The notes: generated by a model not told the origin, from the sequence alone. A stretch of DNA of 64,000 bases from Streptomyces spinoverrucosus (GCF_015712165.1 NZ_JADPZX010000001.1:6398001-6462000); one strand, 5' to 3'. Shown: positions 37,690-46,273, counted from the stretch's first letter. Numbers and translations are program-made.

Positions 37690-38836
37690 GTGCGACCGTT
37701 CCTTCCGCGTGATGGGTGCGCCAGTCGTCGAGCGCCTCGTGCAGCGCGGTGAGGGCCCGCCGCATCCGCTCGGCGGGGATGCCGGTGGGGAACCGGATGT
37801 GCCCGCGCACCACGGGGACGTAGTTCGCCGAGGTGGTGAGCACCAGGTGGTGCCGCTCCAGGGCGAAGTCGGCGAACCGCTCGATGTCGGCGACGCGCAG
37901 GTCGAGCCAGAGCTGGGTGCCGCCCGGCGGCAACGGCCCGACCCCGCCCGTCTGCCGGGCGTGGTCGAGGGCGGCGGCCCGCCCCGCCCGTACCCCTTCG
38001 ACCAGCTCGGCGTTGCCGCGGTCGATCGCGGCCACCGCGTCCAGCTGGGCCCGCCCGTTGATGGACACCGCCTCCCATTCGAGGCGCGGCACGAGCCGTG
38101 CGATGTTCTCCCGGGCGGCCACGATCCAGCCCACCCGGTCACCGGGGCGCCCGTAGTTCTTGGAGACGGAGTTGACGATCGTCAGGCCGGTTTCCTCGAC
38201 GGCGAGGTCGACCGGGGTCGGACAGCGGTCGGGCCCGAAGTCGAAGGAGTCGTACACGGCGTCGTACACCACGTGCACGTCGGGCCGGGCGGCCAGGGCC
38301 CGCAGCACGTCGACGTACTCGTGGCGCAGCACCTCGCCCGTCGGATTGTGCGGCAGGTTGACGTAGACGACGGTCGGCTCGGTGAACTCGGCCTCCAGAA
38401 CGGCGAGATCCTGTGCCGTGCCGGTCAGCAAGAGCGGCTTCGCCCGCATTCCGGCCGCCCGCATGCTGTCGTGCACCCCGCAGAAGACCGGGGTGGTGTG
38501 CACCGCCTTGCGGAAACCGCGCGCGGCCAGGTCGCGCAGGACCAGGCCCACGGCGTGCATACCGCCCGCGGTGACGAGTACGTTGGCCTCGTCGGCCAGG
38601 CGGCTCGCGGACACCTCGTGCTCCCGCTTGACCAGCGCCTCCGTCAGCCGCGGGTGGCCCTGGGAGGGGGCGTAGCCGAAGGGCGCGCCGGGGTGGTCCG
38701 CGTGGGTCGTCGTGGCCTGCGGGGACGCCGTGCGCGGCCACTCGGGCACGTTCTCGACCAGCACGAGCCAGTCCTCGCCGGGCCGTGACTCGGCGATGTT
38801 CAGGCGCCGTTGCAGCGCCGAGAGCTGCGGGGTCAC
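37673..38836 (-). CDS. Class I/II PLP aminotransferase
   Basis: The 387-aa product is a fold-type I aminotransferase-like enzyme. FGYAPSQGHPRLTEALV and VTAGGMHAV fall in the cofactor-phosphate region, VNLPHNPTGEVL carries the conserved asparagine, VVYDAVYDSF the aspartate, and NSVSKNYGRPGDRVGW the PLP lysine near residue 220. Its most likely job is transamination of a precursor amino or 2-oxo acid. The cluster's methyltransferase resembles enzymes acting on 2-oxo acids, so the two may together make a beta-methyl amino acid. The GTG start at 38836 overlaps the MbtH stop, and its end overlaps the C/A gene by 17 bases. Confidence 0.85.
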   Translation of the reverse strand: MTPQLSALQRRLNIAESRPGEDWLVLVENVPEWPRTASPQATTTHADHPGAPFGYAPSQGHPRLTEALVKREHEVSASRLADEANVLVTAGGMHAVGLVLRDLAARGFRKAVHTTPVFCGVHDSMRAAGMRAKPLLLTGTAQDLAVLEAEFTEPTVVYVNLPHNPTGEVLRHEYVDVLRALAARPDVHVVYDAVYDSFDFGPDRCPTPVDLAVEETGLTIVNSVSKNYGRPGDRVGWIVAARENIARLVPRLEWEAVSINGRAQLDAVAAIDRGNAELVEGVRAGRAAALDHARQTGGVGPLPPGGTQLWLDLRVADIERFADFALERHHLVLTTSANYVPVVRGHIRFPTGIPAERMRRALTALHEALDDWRTHHAEGTVAHVGSR

Positions 38837-39045
38837 CTCGCCTCCCCGTGCCGCTCGCGCAGGCTGCGCGGCCGCATGTCGGTCCACATCTCGGCGACCT
38901 TGCCGAGGCACTCGTCCCGGGTGCCACTGTGCCCGGTGGCGTTCCAGCCGGCGGGCAGCGGCCTGCCCTCCTGCCAGATCGAGTATTGCTCCTCGTCGTT
39001 GACGACGACGTGGAAGTGCTCCTGCGGCTCGTCTGTCTGCTGCAC
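38833..39045 (-). CDS. MbtH-like protein
   Basis: The 70-aa protein has VVVNDEEQYSIWQEGRPLPA, then GWNATG and CLGKVAEMWTDMRPRSL, the complete MbtH pattern. It is distinct in sequence from the MbtH protein at 31247. Its stop overlaps the aminotransferase GTG by four bases, and it heads the sub-operon leading to the free A domain. It may serve that A domain in particular, though cross-talk between MbtH proteins is common. Confidence 0.95.
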   Translation of the reverse strand: MQQTDEPQEHFHVVVNDEEQYSIWQEGRPLPAGWNATGHSGTRDECLGKVAEMWTDMRPRSLRERHGEAR

Positions 39046-39092
39046 ACCCAGCCCCTTTCCATCGGCCTGAGTTCGTCGGCGGTCGTGGCGGT

Positions 39093-39110
39093 CGTCGGCG
39101 CGCGCCGACG
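39093..39110. repeat. Perfect 18-bp palindrome in intergenic gap
   Basis: The gap between the ATP-grasp fusion gene and the MbtH gene holds the perfect palindrome CGTCGGCGCGCGCCGACG. It may be part of a terminator, a processing site or a protein-binding dyad. Only the symmetry is seen. Confidence 0.4.
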
Positions 39111-39170
39111 GGGTGCGCCGAGGCGGACACCGACGGGTTCGCCGGCGGGTCTCGACGCCCCTTGCGGGAA

Positions 39171-39187
39171 GCGGGCTTCGCGCCCGC
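39171..39187 (-). terminator. Stem-loop just after the PLP/ATP-grasp fusion gene
   Basis: GCGGGC, a five-base loop and GCCCGC form a six-pair GC stem starting three bases past the fusion gene stop (minus strand). There is no T-run. It could attenuate transcription between the precursor genes and the MbtH/NRPS genes, but full termination is uncertain. Confidence 0.35.
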
Positions 39188-39189
39188 CC

Positions 39190-41436
39190 TCACCGGAAGC
39201 GGATCTCGCCCTCGGCGGCGTCGAGGATCTTCTCGATCTCGTCGGGGCGCTCGGCCGTCGCGATGATGTGGCCGAGCCGTCCGTAGGCGTCCGTCGCGGG
39301 CCGCACCTCGGCGCCCGGCCGTACCGTCACCGTCACCCGCTCCACCCCGGCGATCGCGGCGGCCCGCTCGACGCCCTCGACGGCGGCGAGCCGTACGGCC
39401 TGGTCCGCCAGCAGGAACCGGATGCCGCCCTGCCGGACGAACTCGGGTTCCAGGGACGGCTGTTGGCCGGTCGCCGCGCGCAACTGCTGTTCCAGCAGCG
39501 AGGTGCCGGTGGCGAGTCGGATCATCTCCGGGATCATCCCGCCGGCGAGCCGCGGGTTGATCTCGATGATCACCGGCCCGTCCGGCAGCAGCCGCACCTC
39601 GGTGTGCGTGGGCCCGAACCGGATGCCCGCCGCGGTGAGCGCGGCCCGCACGGTGCGCTCCAGGTCGGCGGCGACCGTCTCGGCGACCGGCGCCGGGAAG
39701 AGGTGCTGCTGTTCGACGAAGTGCGGGGTACCGGTGACCGTCTTGGCGGTGACCCCGACACAGTGATGGTGTCCCTCGGTGCTGAACATCTCGACGCTGA
39801 ACTCCGGCCCGTCGGCGAGCTCTTCGACCAGGGCCGTACCGGCCATGGGCAGCCCGCGCGCGTTCACCGTCCGCTTCAGGATGTGCGCGACGTGTGCGGT
39901 GGCCTGCTCGACGGTCGTGCAACGCAGCACGTCCGTGGAGCCGGAGTCGTCGGCGGGTTTGACCACGCACGGCAGGCCCACGTCGGCCACGGCCGTCGCG
40001 GTGGCGGCCGCGTCGCGCACCGCCACGAACCGGGGCTGGCGCACCCCCGCCCGGTCCAACGTCTCGCGCAGCCGCGCCTTGTCCCGGCAGATCCGCACGG
40101 CCTCGGGCGGATTGCCGGGAGCGCCCAGCCAGGTGGCGAGTTCGGCGACGGCGGGCACGTAGAAGTCGCTGGTGGTCGTCACCCCGGCGATCTCGTCGCG
40201 CCGGAAGCGGGCCTGCACCGTCTCGCGCAGCGCGGGCAGCGTGTTCGTGTCGCACACGACGACCTCGCTGCCGGTGTCGGCCAGTCCCGTGTACCGCTCG
40301 GGGTCGTTGGTGAGGAACACCGGGGTGTAACCCATCTCGCGGGCCAGGCCCAGGGCGGCCATGCCCGTGCCGGTGGTGTTCGACTCGACGAAGAGGAGGG
40401 TGCGCGGGGTGGGCCGGGCGTCCGCGAGCAGGGCCCGCGACCAGGCGTGCACCTCGGTGCCGTACGTGACCTGCGTGGGCTGCTCGGCGCGTTCGAGACC
40501 GGTGAGCTGGTGCTGCTGCCAGTGGCCGTCGCTGTAGACGGTCTCGGCGTAGCGGTCACCGCGGTCGGGGAAGATGCCGACGACGCGGCGGCCCGGCGCG
40601 CTGGTGCGGGCCAGGTACCGCAGCACCTGGTACACCGACCCGGAGGTGTTCCCGGCGAAGATCTGCTGGTCGCGGGCGAGTTCATGGGTCGCGGCGAACG
40701 CCTCGTGGTCGTTGAGCCAGTGCACCTCGTCCAGCAGGGACGCGTCGAGGTTGGCGGGCTGCAGGCTGTTGCCGAGGCCGCTCTGCAGTCTTCCGGGCCG
40801 GTCGGGCTGGCCGAACAGGGCGCTGCCGACGCAGTCCACGCCGACGACGTACAGGTCGGGGTTGTGGCGGCGCAGCGCGCGGGCCGTGCCGCACAGCGAG
40901 CCGCCGCTGCCGACGGAGCCGACGAGTACGTCGACGGTGCCGAGGTCCGTGACGAGTTCCTGGGCGAGTTCACGGTAGGCGCCGGGGTTGTCGGGGTTGC
41001 TGTACTGCTGCGGCCAGAACGCGCCGGGCAGGTCCGCTCGGAGCTGTTCGAGGCGCTCGATGCGGGCGCTCTGCCAGCCGTGGCTGGACATGCGCTCCAC
41101 GACGTGGACCTCGCAGCCCAGCGCCCGCAGCTTGGCGAGGGTGATGGTGTCGATCCGCGGGTCGGTGACGATGTGCACCGGGTGCCCCAGGGAGCGTCCG
41201 ACCAGGGCGATGCCCAGGGCCATCGTCCCCGACGAGCTCTCGATCACGGGGGCGCCCGGCCGCAGCACGCCGAGGCGTCGGGCCTCCAGCAGCATGCTGC
41301 GGGCGACCCGGTCCTTCATGGCGAACGGGTTGTGCATCTCCAGCTTGGCGCACACCTCCACACCGGGGGCGGCGTCCAGTTTCAGTCGCACCAGCGGCGT
41401 CGAACCGATGGCGTCGTGCATGGCGTCAAAGAACAT
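39190..41436 (-). CDS. Fusion: cysteine-synthase/SbnA-like PLP enzyme + ATP-grasp ligase
   Basis: The 748-aa protein joins two enzymes. Residues 1 to about 330 are a fold-type II PLP beta-replacement domain: IGSTPLVRL, PLP lysine 41 in HNPFAMKDR, ESSSGTMALGIAL, and GSVGSGGSLCG for the phosphate. Residues about 345-748 are an ATP-grasp ligase of the carboxylate-amine type, with VVKPADDSGSTDV, FVEQQHLFPAP and EINPRLAGGMIPEM near 629. The first half could replace an activated beta-hydroxyl (O-phospho-Ser/Thr) with an amine nucleophile such as Asp or Glu. The second half could form an amide or join the product to another acid. Start 41436 has GAGGAG at good distance. It overlaps the kinase gene by 11 bases. 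Confidence 0.88.
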   Translation of the reverse strand: MFFDAMHDAIGSTPLVRLKLDAAPGVEVCAKLEMHNPFAMKDRVARSMLLEARRLGVLRPGAPVIESSSGTMALGIALVGRSLGHPVHIVTDPRIDTITLAKLRALGCEVHVVERMSSHGWQSARIERLEQLRADLPGAFWPQQYSNPDNPGAYRELAQELVTDLGTVDVLVGSVGSGGSLCGTARALRRHNPDLYVVGVDCVGSALFGQPDRPGRLQSGLGNSLQPANLDASLLDEVHWLNDHEAFAATHELARDQQIFAGNTSGSVYQVLRYLARTSAPGRRVVGIFPDRGDRYAETVYSDGHWQQHQLTGLERAEQPTQVTYGTEVHAWSRALLADARPTPRTLLFVESNTTGTGMAALGLAREMGYTPVFLTNDPERYTGLADTGSEVVVCDTNTLPALRETVQARFRRDEIAGVTTTSDFYVPAVAELATWLGAPGNPPEAVRICRDKARLRETLDRAGVRQPRFVAVRDAAATATAVADVGLPCVVKPADDSGSTDVLRCTTVEQATAHVAHILKRTVNARGLPMAGTALVEELADGPEFSVEMFSTEGHHHCVGVTAKTVTGTPHFVEQQHLFPAPVAETVAADLERTVRAALTAAGIRFGPTHTEVRLLPDGPVIIEINPRLAGGMIPEMIRLATGTSLLEQQLRAATGQQPSLEPEFVRQGGIRFLLADQAVRLAAVEGVERAAAIAGVERVTVTVRPGAEVRPATDAYGRLGHIIATAERPDEIEKILDAAEGEIRFR

Positions 41437-42403
41437 CGCCGTTCTCCTCGGTCGCGGGGTGCCGCGCGGTCGTGCCGGGCGCGTAGTGGTAGAGGGCGCT
41501 GGTGCCGCCCAGGCGGGAGCAGTGGCCGCGCAGGTGGGCGGTCTTGCGCTCCAGTTCCGGGTCGTCGCCGGCGAGGAGGACACCGAGCATGGTGCCGCTG
41601 TGCGCGATGACGACGCCGAGCCCGTCGGCTTCCTCGCAGGCCCGCCGCAGCGGCGCGAACGCGGCCCGCGGTCGGGTGCGTACGTGCAGTTCGGCGCTGC
41701 GGGTGGCCACGCGGCCCACGGTGCGCAGGTCGTGGGCGGCGACGGCGGCGGTCAGGGTGTCGAGCAGCTGCCCGTACTCGGCCCGCGCTCGGGCGTACAC
41801 GGGGGTGTCGTGCCGGTTGTAGGTGACGGTGTCGACCTGGCCGCCCTCGTCGTAGCCGACGACCACGAGGCGGGGCAGGTGGCCGAGGCGCCGGTGCAGG
41901 CGCACCTCGCGGTGCAGGAAGGCCACGATCTCGTCGTGCATGACCCCGTCGGACGGCTCCACCTCGCGCAGCAGCGATTCGATCGTCGCGGCGGGGAAGG
42001 TCACGCCGAAGGCGTCGGCGACGGCGCGTACGGAGGCGACGAGGTCCGCCGACGAGCTGGCGAGCCCCTTGCCCTCGGGCAGTGCGCTGCTCAGCAGCAG
42101 CCGTCCGCCGCCGGGCCGGCCGAGCTCCTTGAGCGCGAGCGCGGCCGCGTGCGCCGACTTCTGTTTGTGTGGTGCGTCGACCGTGATGCCGTCGGCGTCG
42201 TCGGCGTAACGGAACCGCGCGGTGCTGCCGGCGGTGATCGGCAGCGTCACGAGGAAGTGCCGGTGATCCGGCAGGACCCCTTGGAGCAGTTCGCCGAAGG
42301 TGCCCACCGCCGACCCGCTGCCGACCGGTAAGGCCGCCTGCGCGGCGCGGGTCGCGGCCGGCGGCGCGTGTGCCGTCCCCTCGTCTATCGTGTCCCCCCG
42401 CAT
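41426..42403 (-). CDS. GHMP kinase, PduX-like threonine/serine kinase
   Basis: The 325-aa product is a GHMP kinase. GTFGELLQGVLPDHRHF near residue 30 matches the PduX L-threonine kinase N-terminus, and PEGKGLASSSADLVA near 105 is the GHMP ATP-binding motif. A third GHMP motif, HSGTMLGVLLAGDD, is near 275. The expected product is O-phospho-L-threonine or O-phospho-L-serine, a good leaving-group substrate for the adjacent PLP domain. The ATG at 42403 lies five bases after the end of the lyase gene. The open frame extends upstream into that gene but the longer start is unnecessary. Confidence 0.83.
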   Translation of the reverse strand: MRGDTIDEGTAHAPPAATRAAQAALPVGSGSAVGTFGELLQGVLPDHRHFLVTLPITAGSTARFRYADDADGITVDAPHKQKSAHAAALALKELGRPGGGRLLLSSALPEGKGLASSSADLVASVRAVADAFGVTFPAATIESLLREVEPSDGVMHDEIVAFLHREVRLHRRLGHLPRLVVVGYDEGGQVDTVTYNRHDTPVYARARAEYGQLLDTLTAAVAAHDLRTVGRVATRSAELHVRTRPRAAFAPLRRACEEADGLGVVIAHSGTMLGVLLAGDDPELERKTAHLRGHCSRLGGTSALYHYAPGTTARHPATEENGDVL

Positions 42404-42407
42404 CCGC

Positions 42408-43910
42408 TCACTCCGTATCGGTGACGAGACCGAGGGCCCGGTCCGTCGTCGCCCGGGCGGTGCGCACCGCGTCGGCACGTACCGCCCAGGCATCGGCCAG
42501 AACCTTCGCGTCCTGCTGCTGCGCGGCCAGGGCCTCGCCGACCCGGTCGGGGTGGGCGGAGCCGGCCGAGCTCATCCGCCGCAGCGCGCGCCGCACGTCG
42601 AAGGCGTCCTTCAGGAGCGCCTCGGCGTCGGCGGCGTCGACGGTGTGCCCGTGCCCGGCCGCGATCTCGCCCAGCACGTCCGGGGCGTGTTCCTCGGGGG
42701 TGTGTCCGGCGCGCACCGCGGCCAGCACGTAGCCTCCGGCGATCACCTGGGCGGTGCGCCAGGGGATGCCGTGCCGCAGCGTCAGCTGGTTGGCGAGCGT
42801 GAACCCGCCGAAGAACTCCTTCTCGCAGGCCGCGAGCAGCCTGTCCTCGCGCAGCCGCAGCCCCTCCAGGACGGCCGTGAACAGCCGCAGCAGGTCGCGG
42901 CCGGTGTCGAAGGCCCGCGCCACGTGCGCGCCCGCCTCCTTGGAGACCTCCACGAGGTTGGTGTACGGGGTGTTGCGCTGGCCCAGCAGGGCGTCCACGT
43001 GGAAGGCGGCCAGGTGGGCGGTCTTGCCGCGGATGCGTTCGAGCAGGGGGAAGTTCTTCTTCTGCGGCATGGAAGCGGAGATCCCCGACAGCGCGTCGGG
43101 CAGGTCGAGGAAGCCGTGTTCACTGCCGGCCCACATCAGCAGGTCGGTGCAGAACCGGCTCAACGTGGCGCCGAGCAGCCCCAGCTCGGCGGTGACCTCC
43201 AGGGCCCATTCGCGGGAGGCGACGGCGCTGAGCGCGAGCGGTTCGGGGCGTTCGAAGCCCAGCAGGCGGGCGAGGCGCTCCCGGTCCCAGGCCAGCTCCT
43301 GCCCCGACAGGGCGCCCGCGCCCAGCGGGCAGGCGTCGATCGCGTCGTGGGTGGCCAGCAGGCGGCGCGAGCGGCGCAGCAGCCTCTCGTCGAGCGCGGC
43401 GAAGTAGAAGCCCGCGCTGATGACCTGGGCCGACTGGAAGTGTGTGTAACCCGGCATCAGGACGTCGACGGACCGCTCGGCGAGGCCGCGGGCCGCGTCG
43501 GCGAGGGCGTGCAGATGACCTGCGGTCTCCCGCAGGCGGTGCTTGGCGTACATCACCTGTGCGCAGGCCTGGAGGTCGTTGCGGCTGCGGTCCACGTGCC
43601 AGACGGGCACGGGTGCCGCGAGGCCCTCGGTGACGGTGCGTTCCAGGGCGAGGGCGATGTCGGACAGGTTCTGCTGCCGGGCGTCCTCGATGCGTTCGGG
43701 TGTCACGTCGTCCAGGAGGCCGCCGAGGGTGCGGGCCTGCTCGGCGTCGATCAGGCCCATCCTCAGGTACTCGGCGACGATGGCCTTCTCGATCGCCACG
43801 TACGAGGGCAGCAGGGTGCGTGTCTCGTAGCGGAACTGCGGGTCGAGCACCAACTCCCGTACGAGGTCGCTGGGATCCTCGGTGACCCTGCCGCTCAGCT
43901 GTCCGCTCAT
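42408..43910 (-). CDS. Argininosuccinate-lyase-like enzyme
   Basis: The 500-aa product belongs to the aspartase/argininosuccinate lyase superfamily. The signature loop reads SASMPQKKNFPLLERIRGKT near residue 280, and GYTHFQSAQ holds the conserved THxQ. In primary metabolism ArgH releases fumarate and arginine. Here, beside a kinase and a PLP beta-replacement enzyme, it more likely removes fumarate from an N-linked aspartate adduct to leave a free 2,3-diamino acid. Such a role has been proposed for the ArgH-like protein of pacidamycin-type clusters. The ATG overlaps the MFS stop by four bases. A housekeeping argH role is unlikely given the context. Confidence 0.85.
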   Translation of the reverse strand: MSGQLSGRVTEDPSDLVRELVLDPQFRYETRTLLPSYVAIEKAIVAEYLRMGLIDAEQARTLGGLLDDVTPERIEDARQQNLSDIALALERTVTEGLAAPVPVWHVDRSRNDLQACAQVMYAKHRLRETAGHLHALADAARGLAERSVDVLMPGYTHFQSAQVISAGFYFAALDERLLRRSRRLLATHDAIDACPLGAGALSGQELAWDRERLARLLGFERPEPLALSAVASREWALEVTAELGLLGATLSRFCTDLLMWAGSEHGFLDLPDALSGISASMPQKKNFPLLERIRGKTAHLAAFHVDALLGQRNTPYTNLVEVSKEAGAHVARAFDTGRDLLRLFTAVLEGLRLREDRLLAACEKEFFGGFTLANQLTLRHGIPWRTAQVIAGGYVLAAVRAGHTPEEHAPDVLGEIAAGHGHTVDAADAEALLKDAFDVRRALRRMSSAGSAHPDRVGEALAAQQQDAKVLADAWAVRADAVRTARATTDRALGLVTDTE

Positions 43911-45220
43911 GTCCGCCCCTCCTCCACCTGCGGTTCCTCTTCGGGTCGGGGAGCCTCTTCGAGCCCGGGGACGCTCTTGACGGTGCGCACGTGCGAGCAG
44001 GCCAGGATCACGGGGGCGATGAGCATGCCCAGCGAGGCCAGGACGAGCGCGGGCAGGGTGCCCACCACGGTGCCCAGCAGACCGCCGAGTACGGCTCCGA
44101 CCGGCATGACGCCCATGACGACCATGCGGTTGGTCGCGTTCATCCGGCCCTGCAGGGCGTCGGGGGTGATGGCCGAGCGGTAGCTGCGTACGTTGATGCT
44201 GTAGACGATGATCATGGCGGCGTCCAGCACGTACATGGCGATCAGCAGCGTCACGGCGGCGGGCACCGGCACCAGCGTGGCCAGCGGTGTCAGCAGCGAG
44301 GCGAGACCGGTGAGCGAGGCGGTCAGCACGATCAGCCTGCCCAGCGGGAGGGCCCGGCTCATCGGGGCCGCGATGACGGCGCCGAGCAGCGCGCCGACGC
44401 CCGAGGCGGCGAGCACGAGGCCGACCGAGAACGGCGGGATGTCGAGGGTGCGGGTGATGAAGACGAGGGAGACGGGCTCCGCGATCGCCATGAAGAAGTT
44501 GATGACGAGGGTGGCCAGGATCAGGGTGCGCACCGTGACGTGACCGGTGACGAACTTGATGCCGTCGGCGATGTCCTGCCGTATCGACTGGCTCTGCTCC
44601 TGGTCCGCCTCGTCCCCCGACTCCTCGCCGCCGGTGGGCTTCCGCTCGCCGCGGATCAGCGCGGTGAAGAAGGCGGAGAGGCCGAAAAGCACCGTGTTGA
44701 TGAGCATCGAGGCGGCGCCGGCGAGGAGTTGGAACACCGCGCCGCCCAGCGCACTTCCGGCCACGCTGGCCGAAGAGGCACTCATCTCCAGCTTGCTGTT
44801 GCCGTCGATGAGCTCGTCGCGCTTGACGAGGGACGGCAGAATCGCGGAACTTCCGACGTCCGCGACCACGCTGAAGCAACCGACGAGCAACGCGATGACC
44901 AACAGGACAGGAACGCTCAGAATGTCGAGCCACGAGGCGGCAGGAAGGCCGAGCAGAAGGAGCGCGCGAGCCGTGTCGCACAGCACGATAATGGCCCGCT
45001 TCGGTTTTCTGTCGAGCCAGACACCGGCGAAGAGACTCACAAAGAGATATGGCACGTGGCCCGCCGCCGAAAGCAGACCCATTTCGAATACGGAAGCATT
45101 CAGGGAAACCGCGGCGAGGAGCGGAAAAATAACCGCCACCATATTCGCCGCAAACATCGACGATGTCTGGCCGAGCCAGAGGTTCCTGAAGTCCCGGTGC
45201 CGCCAAAGACCGGATGACAT
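43907..45220 (-). CDS. MFS exporter (DHA3/EntS-like)
   Basis: The 437-aa protein has about 12 hydrophobic segments, starting with HRDFRNLWLGQTSSMFAANM and the loop GVWLDRKPKRAIIV between segments 2 and 3. A charged cytosolic loop (RGERKPTGGEESGDEADQEQ) sits in the middle. It is a probable proton-driven exporter of the peptide or a self-resistance pump. The first 200 bp are noticeably more AT-rich than the rest of the cluster. A truncated relative lies at 46484-47146. Its stop overlaps the lyase start, and the methyltransferase gene lies 27 bp upstream. Confidence 0.9.
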   Translation of the reverse strand: MSSGLWRHRDFRNLWLGQTSSMFAANMVAVIFPLLAAVSLNASVFEMGLLSAAGHVPYLFVSLFAGVWLDRKPKRAIIVLCDTARALLLLGLPAASWLDILSVPVLLVIALLVGCFSVVADVGSSAILPSLVKRDELIDGNSKLEMSASSASVAGSALGGAVFQLLAGAASMLINTVLFGLSAFFTALIRGERKPTGGEESGDEADQEQSQSIRQDIADGIKFVTGHVTVRTLILATLVINFFMAIAEPVSLVFITRTLDIPPFSVGLVLAASGVGALLGAVIAAPMSRALPLGRLIVLTASLTGLASLLTPLATLVPVPAAVTLLIAMYVLDAAMIIVYSINVRSYRSAITPDALQGRMNATNRMVVMGVMPVGAVLGGLLGTVVGTLPALVLASLGMLIAPVILACSHVRTVKSVPGLEEAPRPEEEPQVEEGRT

Positions 45221-45247
45221 GAAGGTATCTGTCCCTAATTTTACGTG

Positions 45248-46273
45248 CTACTGGCCGCGTACCAGGTAACCCAATTCGAGCCCTGTCGAGTCGACTTCCG
45301 GGGCCGTCGTCAGGCATTCGACGATGCGCCCGCCCGCTTCCGCGATGAGCTCGTCCCAGAAAGCGCGCGTCTCCAGCCGCTGTTCGGTGATCTGGTGCAG
45401 GAAGTAGTACGGGTTGTAGTACGCGTTGCCCAGGCCGTGCCGCAGTACCGCGGGGTCCAGGGGCCGGTGGTCGACCTCGACGACGGCGAGGTGGGCGCCG
45501 GGCGTGTGCGTGAGCGCGGTGCGGACCACCTCGACGGTGGCGTCCCGCCCCTTCTGCTCCAGGACCTCCTGCAAGGAGAAGGCCGTGACGAAGCACGGGG
45601 TGGGCCCGGCCTCGGGCCTGACCTGCGCCATGTAGTCCTCGGCCGTCGCGTTCACGAAGCCGACCTGCTCGGACAGGCCGCGCGCGGCGGCCGCGCGGCG
45701 GGCGTTGTCGATGCTGCCCGGGTGCGGGTCCACGCCGATACCGGGGCGGCCGCCCTCGCACAGGTCGAGCAGGAACGTGCCGTCGCCGCATCCCAGGTCC
45801 ACCACGGCGCTCGGGGGCTCGGGCAGGCGGTCGATGAGGCGCTTGACCAGCGGAATGGCGTCGTAGCGGCTCATCCCGCAGCTGCCGAGGCCGACCATGG
45901 TGCCGTTGCGTGAGGCGAAGCGGGTGCGGTCGGCCATGACCTCGGGCAGTTCCCGCAGGGTGGCGCCGTACCCGCCGATCAGAAGCTCGTACCAGGGGCG
46001 GAACTCCAGGAACTCACGGCCCTTGGCGGTGATGGCCGGCGACCCTTCCGAGTCGGTGACCACCCCTTCGCCTTCCAGGTAGCGCAACAATCCGGCCAGC
46101 CGCTCGGGGTCGAGGGCCAGGTCCTTGGCGAGCTGCTCCACATCCGTCGGTGAGGCTTCACCGAGTTTGCTCAGAAGGCCGCTGGTCATGGCGAACTCAA
46201 GGCATTGCGCTAGAAAGAAGCCCCTGATCGGCTGGATCGCAGTGATCAGGCGCTGCTCGAAGTCTGGCTCCAT
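45248..46273 (-). CDS. SAM-dependent methyltransferase, 2-oxo-acid (2-ketoarginine) MT-like
   Basis: The 341-aa product has an N-terminal winged-helix-like dimerisation part (RLITAIQPIRGFFLAQCLEF) and a class I Rossmann core with VVDLGCGDGTFLLDL near residue 165 and the acidic GVDPHPGS. The C-terminal segment (NPYYFLHQITEQRLETRAFW, then DSTGLELGYLVRG) resembles what I recall of 2-ketoarginine methyltransferases (MrsA type), which methylate C3 of a 2-oxo acid. With the cluster aminotransferase this would give a beta-methyl amino acid. It appears to be the first intact gene of the biosynthetic transcript. No strong Shine-Dalgarno precedes the ATG. Confidence 0.82.
   Translation of the reverse strand: MEPDFEQRLITAIQPIRGFFLAQCLEFAMTSGLLSKLGEASPTDVEQLAKDLALDPERLAGLLRYLEGEGVVTDSEGSPAITAKGREFLEFRPWYELLIGGYGATLRELPEVMADRTRFASRNGTMVGLGSCGMSRYDAIPLVKRLIDRLPEPPSAVVDLGCGDGTFLLDLCEGGRPGIGVDPHPGSIDNARRAAAARGLSEQVGFVNATAEDYMAQVRPEAGPTPCFVTAFSLQEVLEQKGRDATVEVVRTALTHTPGAHLAVVEVDHRPLDPAVLRHGLGNAYYNPYYFLHQITEQRLETRAFWDELIAEAGGRIVECLTTAPEVDSTGLELGYLVRGQ

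Noticed and set aside
31486..37752. Second very long plus-strand frame opposite the T-C-A-T and C/A genes
   Set aside because: Same bias artefact. It crosses several minus-strand genes with clear domains and has no recognisable motif.
41260..41436. Primary-metabolism cysteine synthase (cysK)
   Set aside because: The chain continues into an ATP-grasp domain and the phosphate loops differ from CysK. The neighbours are biosynthetic-cluster genes.
42408..43910. Housekeeping argH for arginine synthesis
   Set aside because: It overlaps the exporter gene, sits beside the GHMP kinase and PLP fusion, has a divergent signature loop ending KKNF, and has no arg genes nearby.
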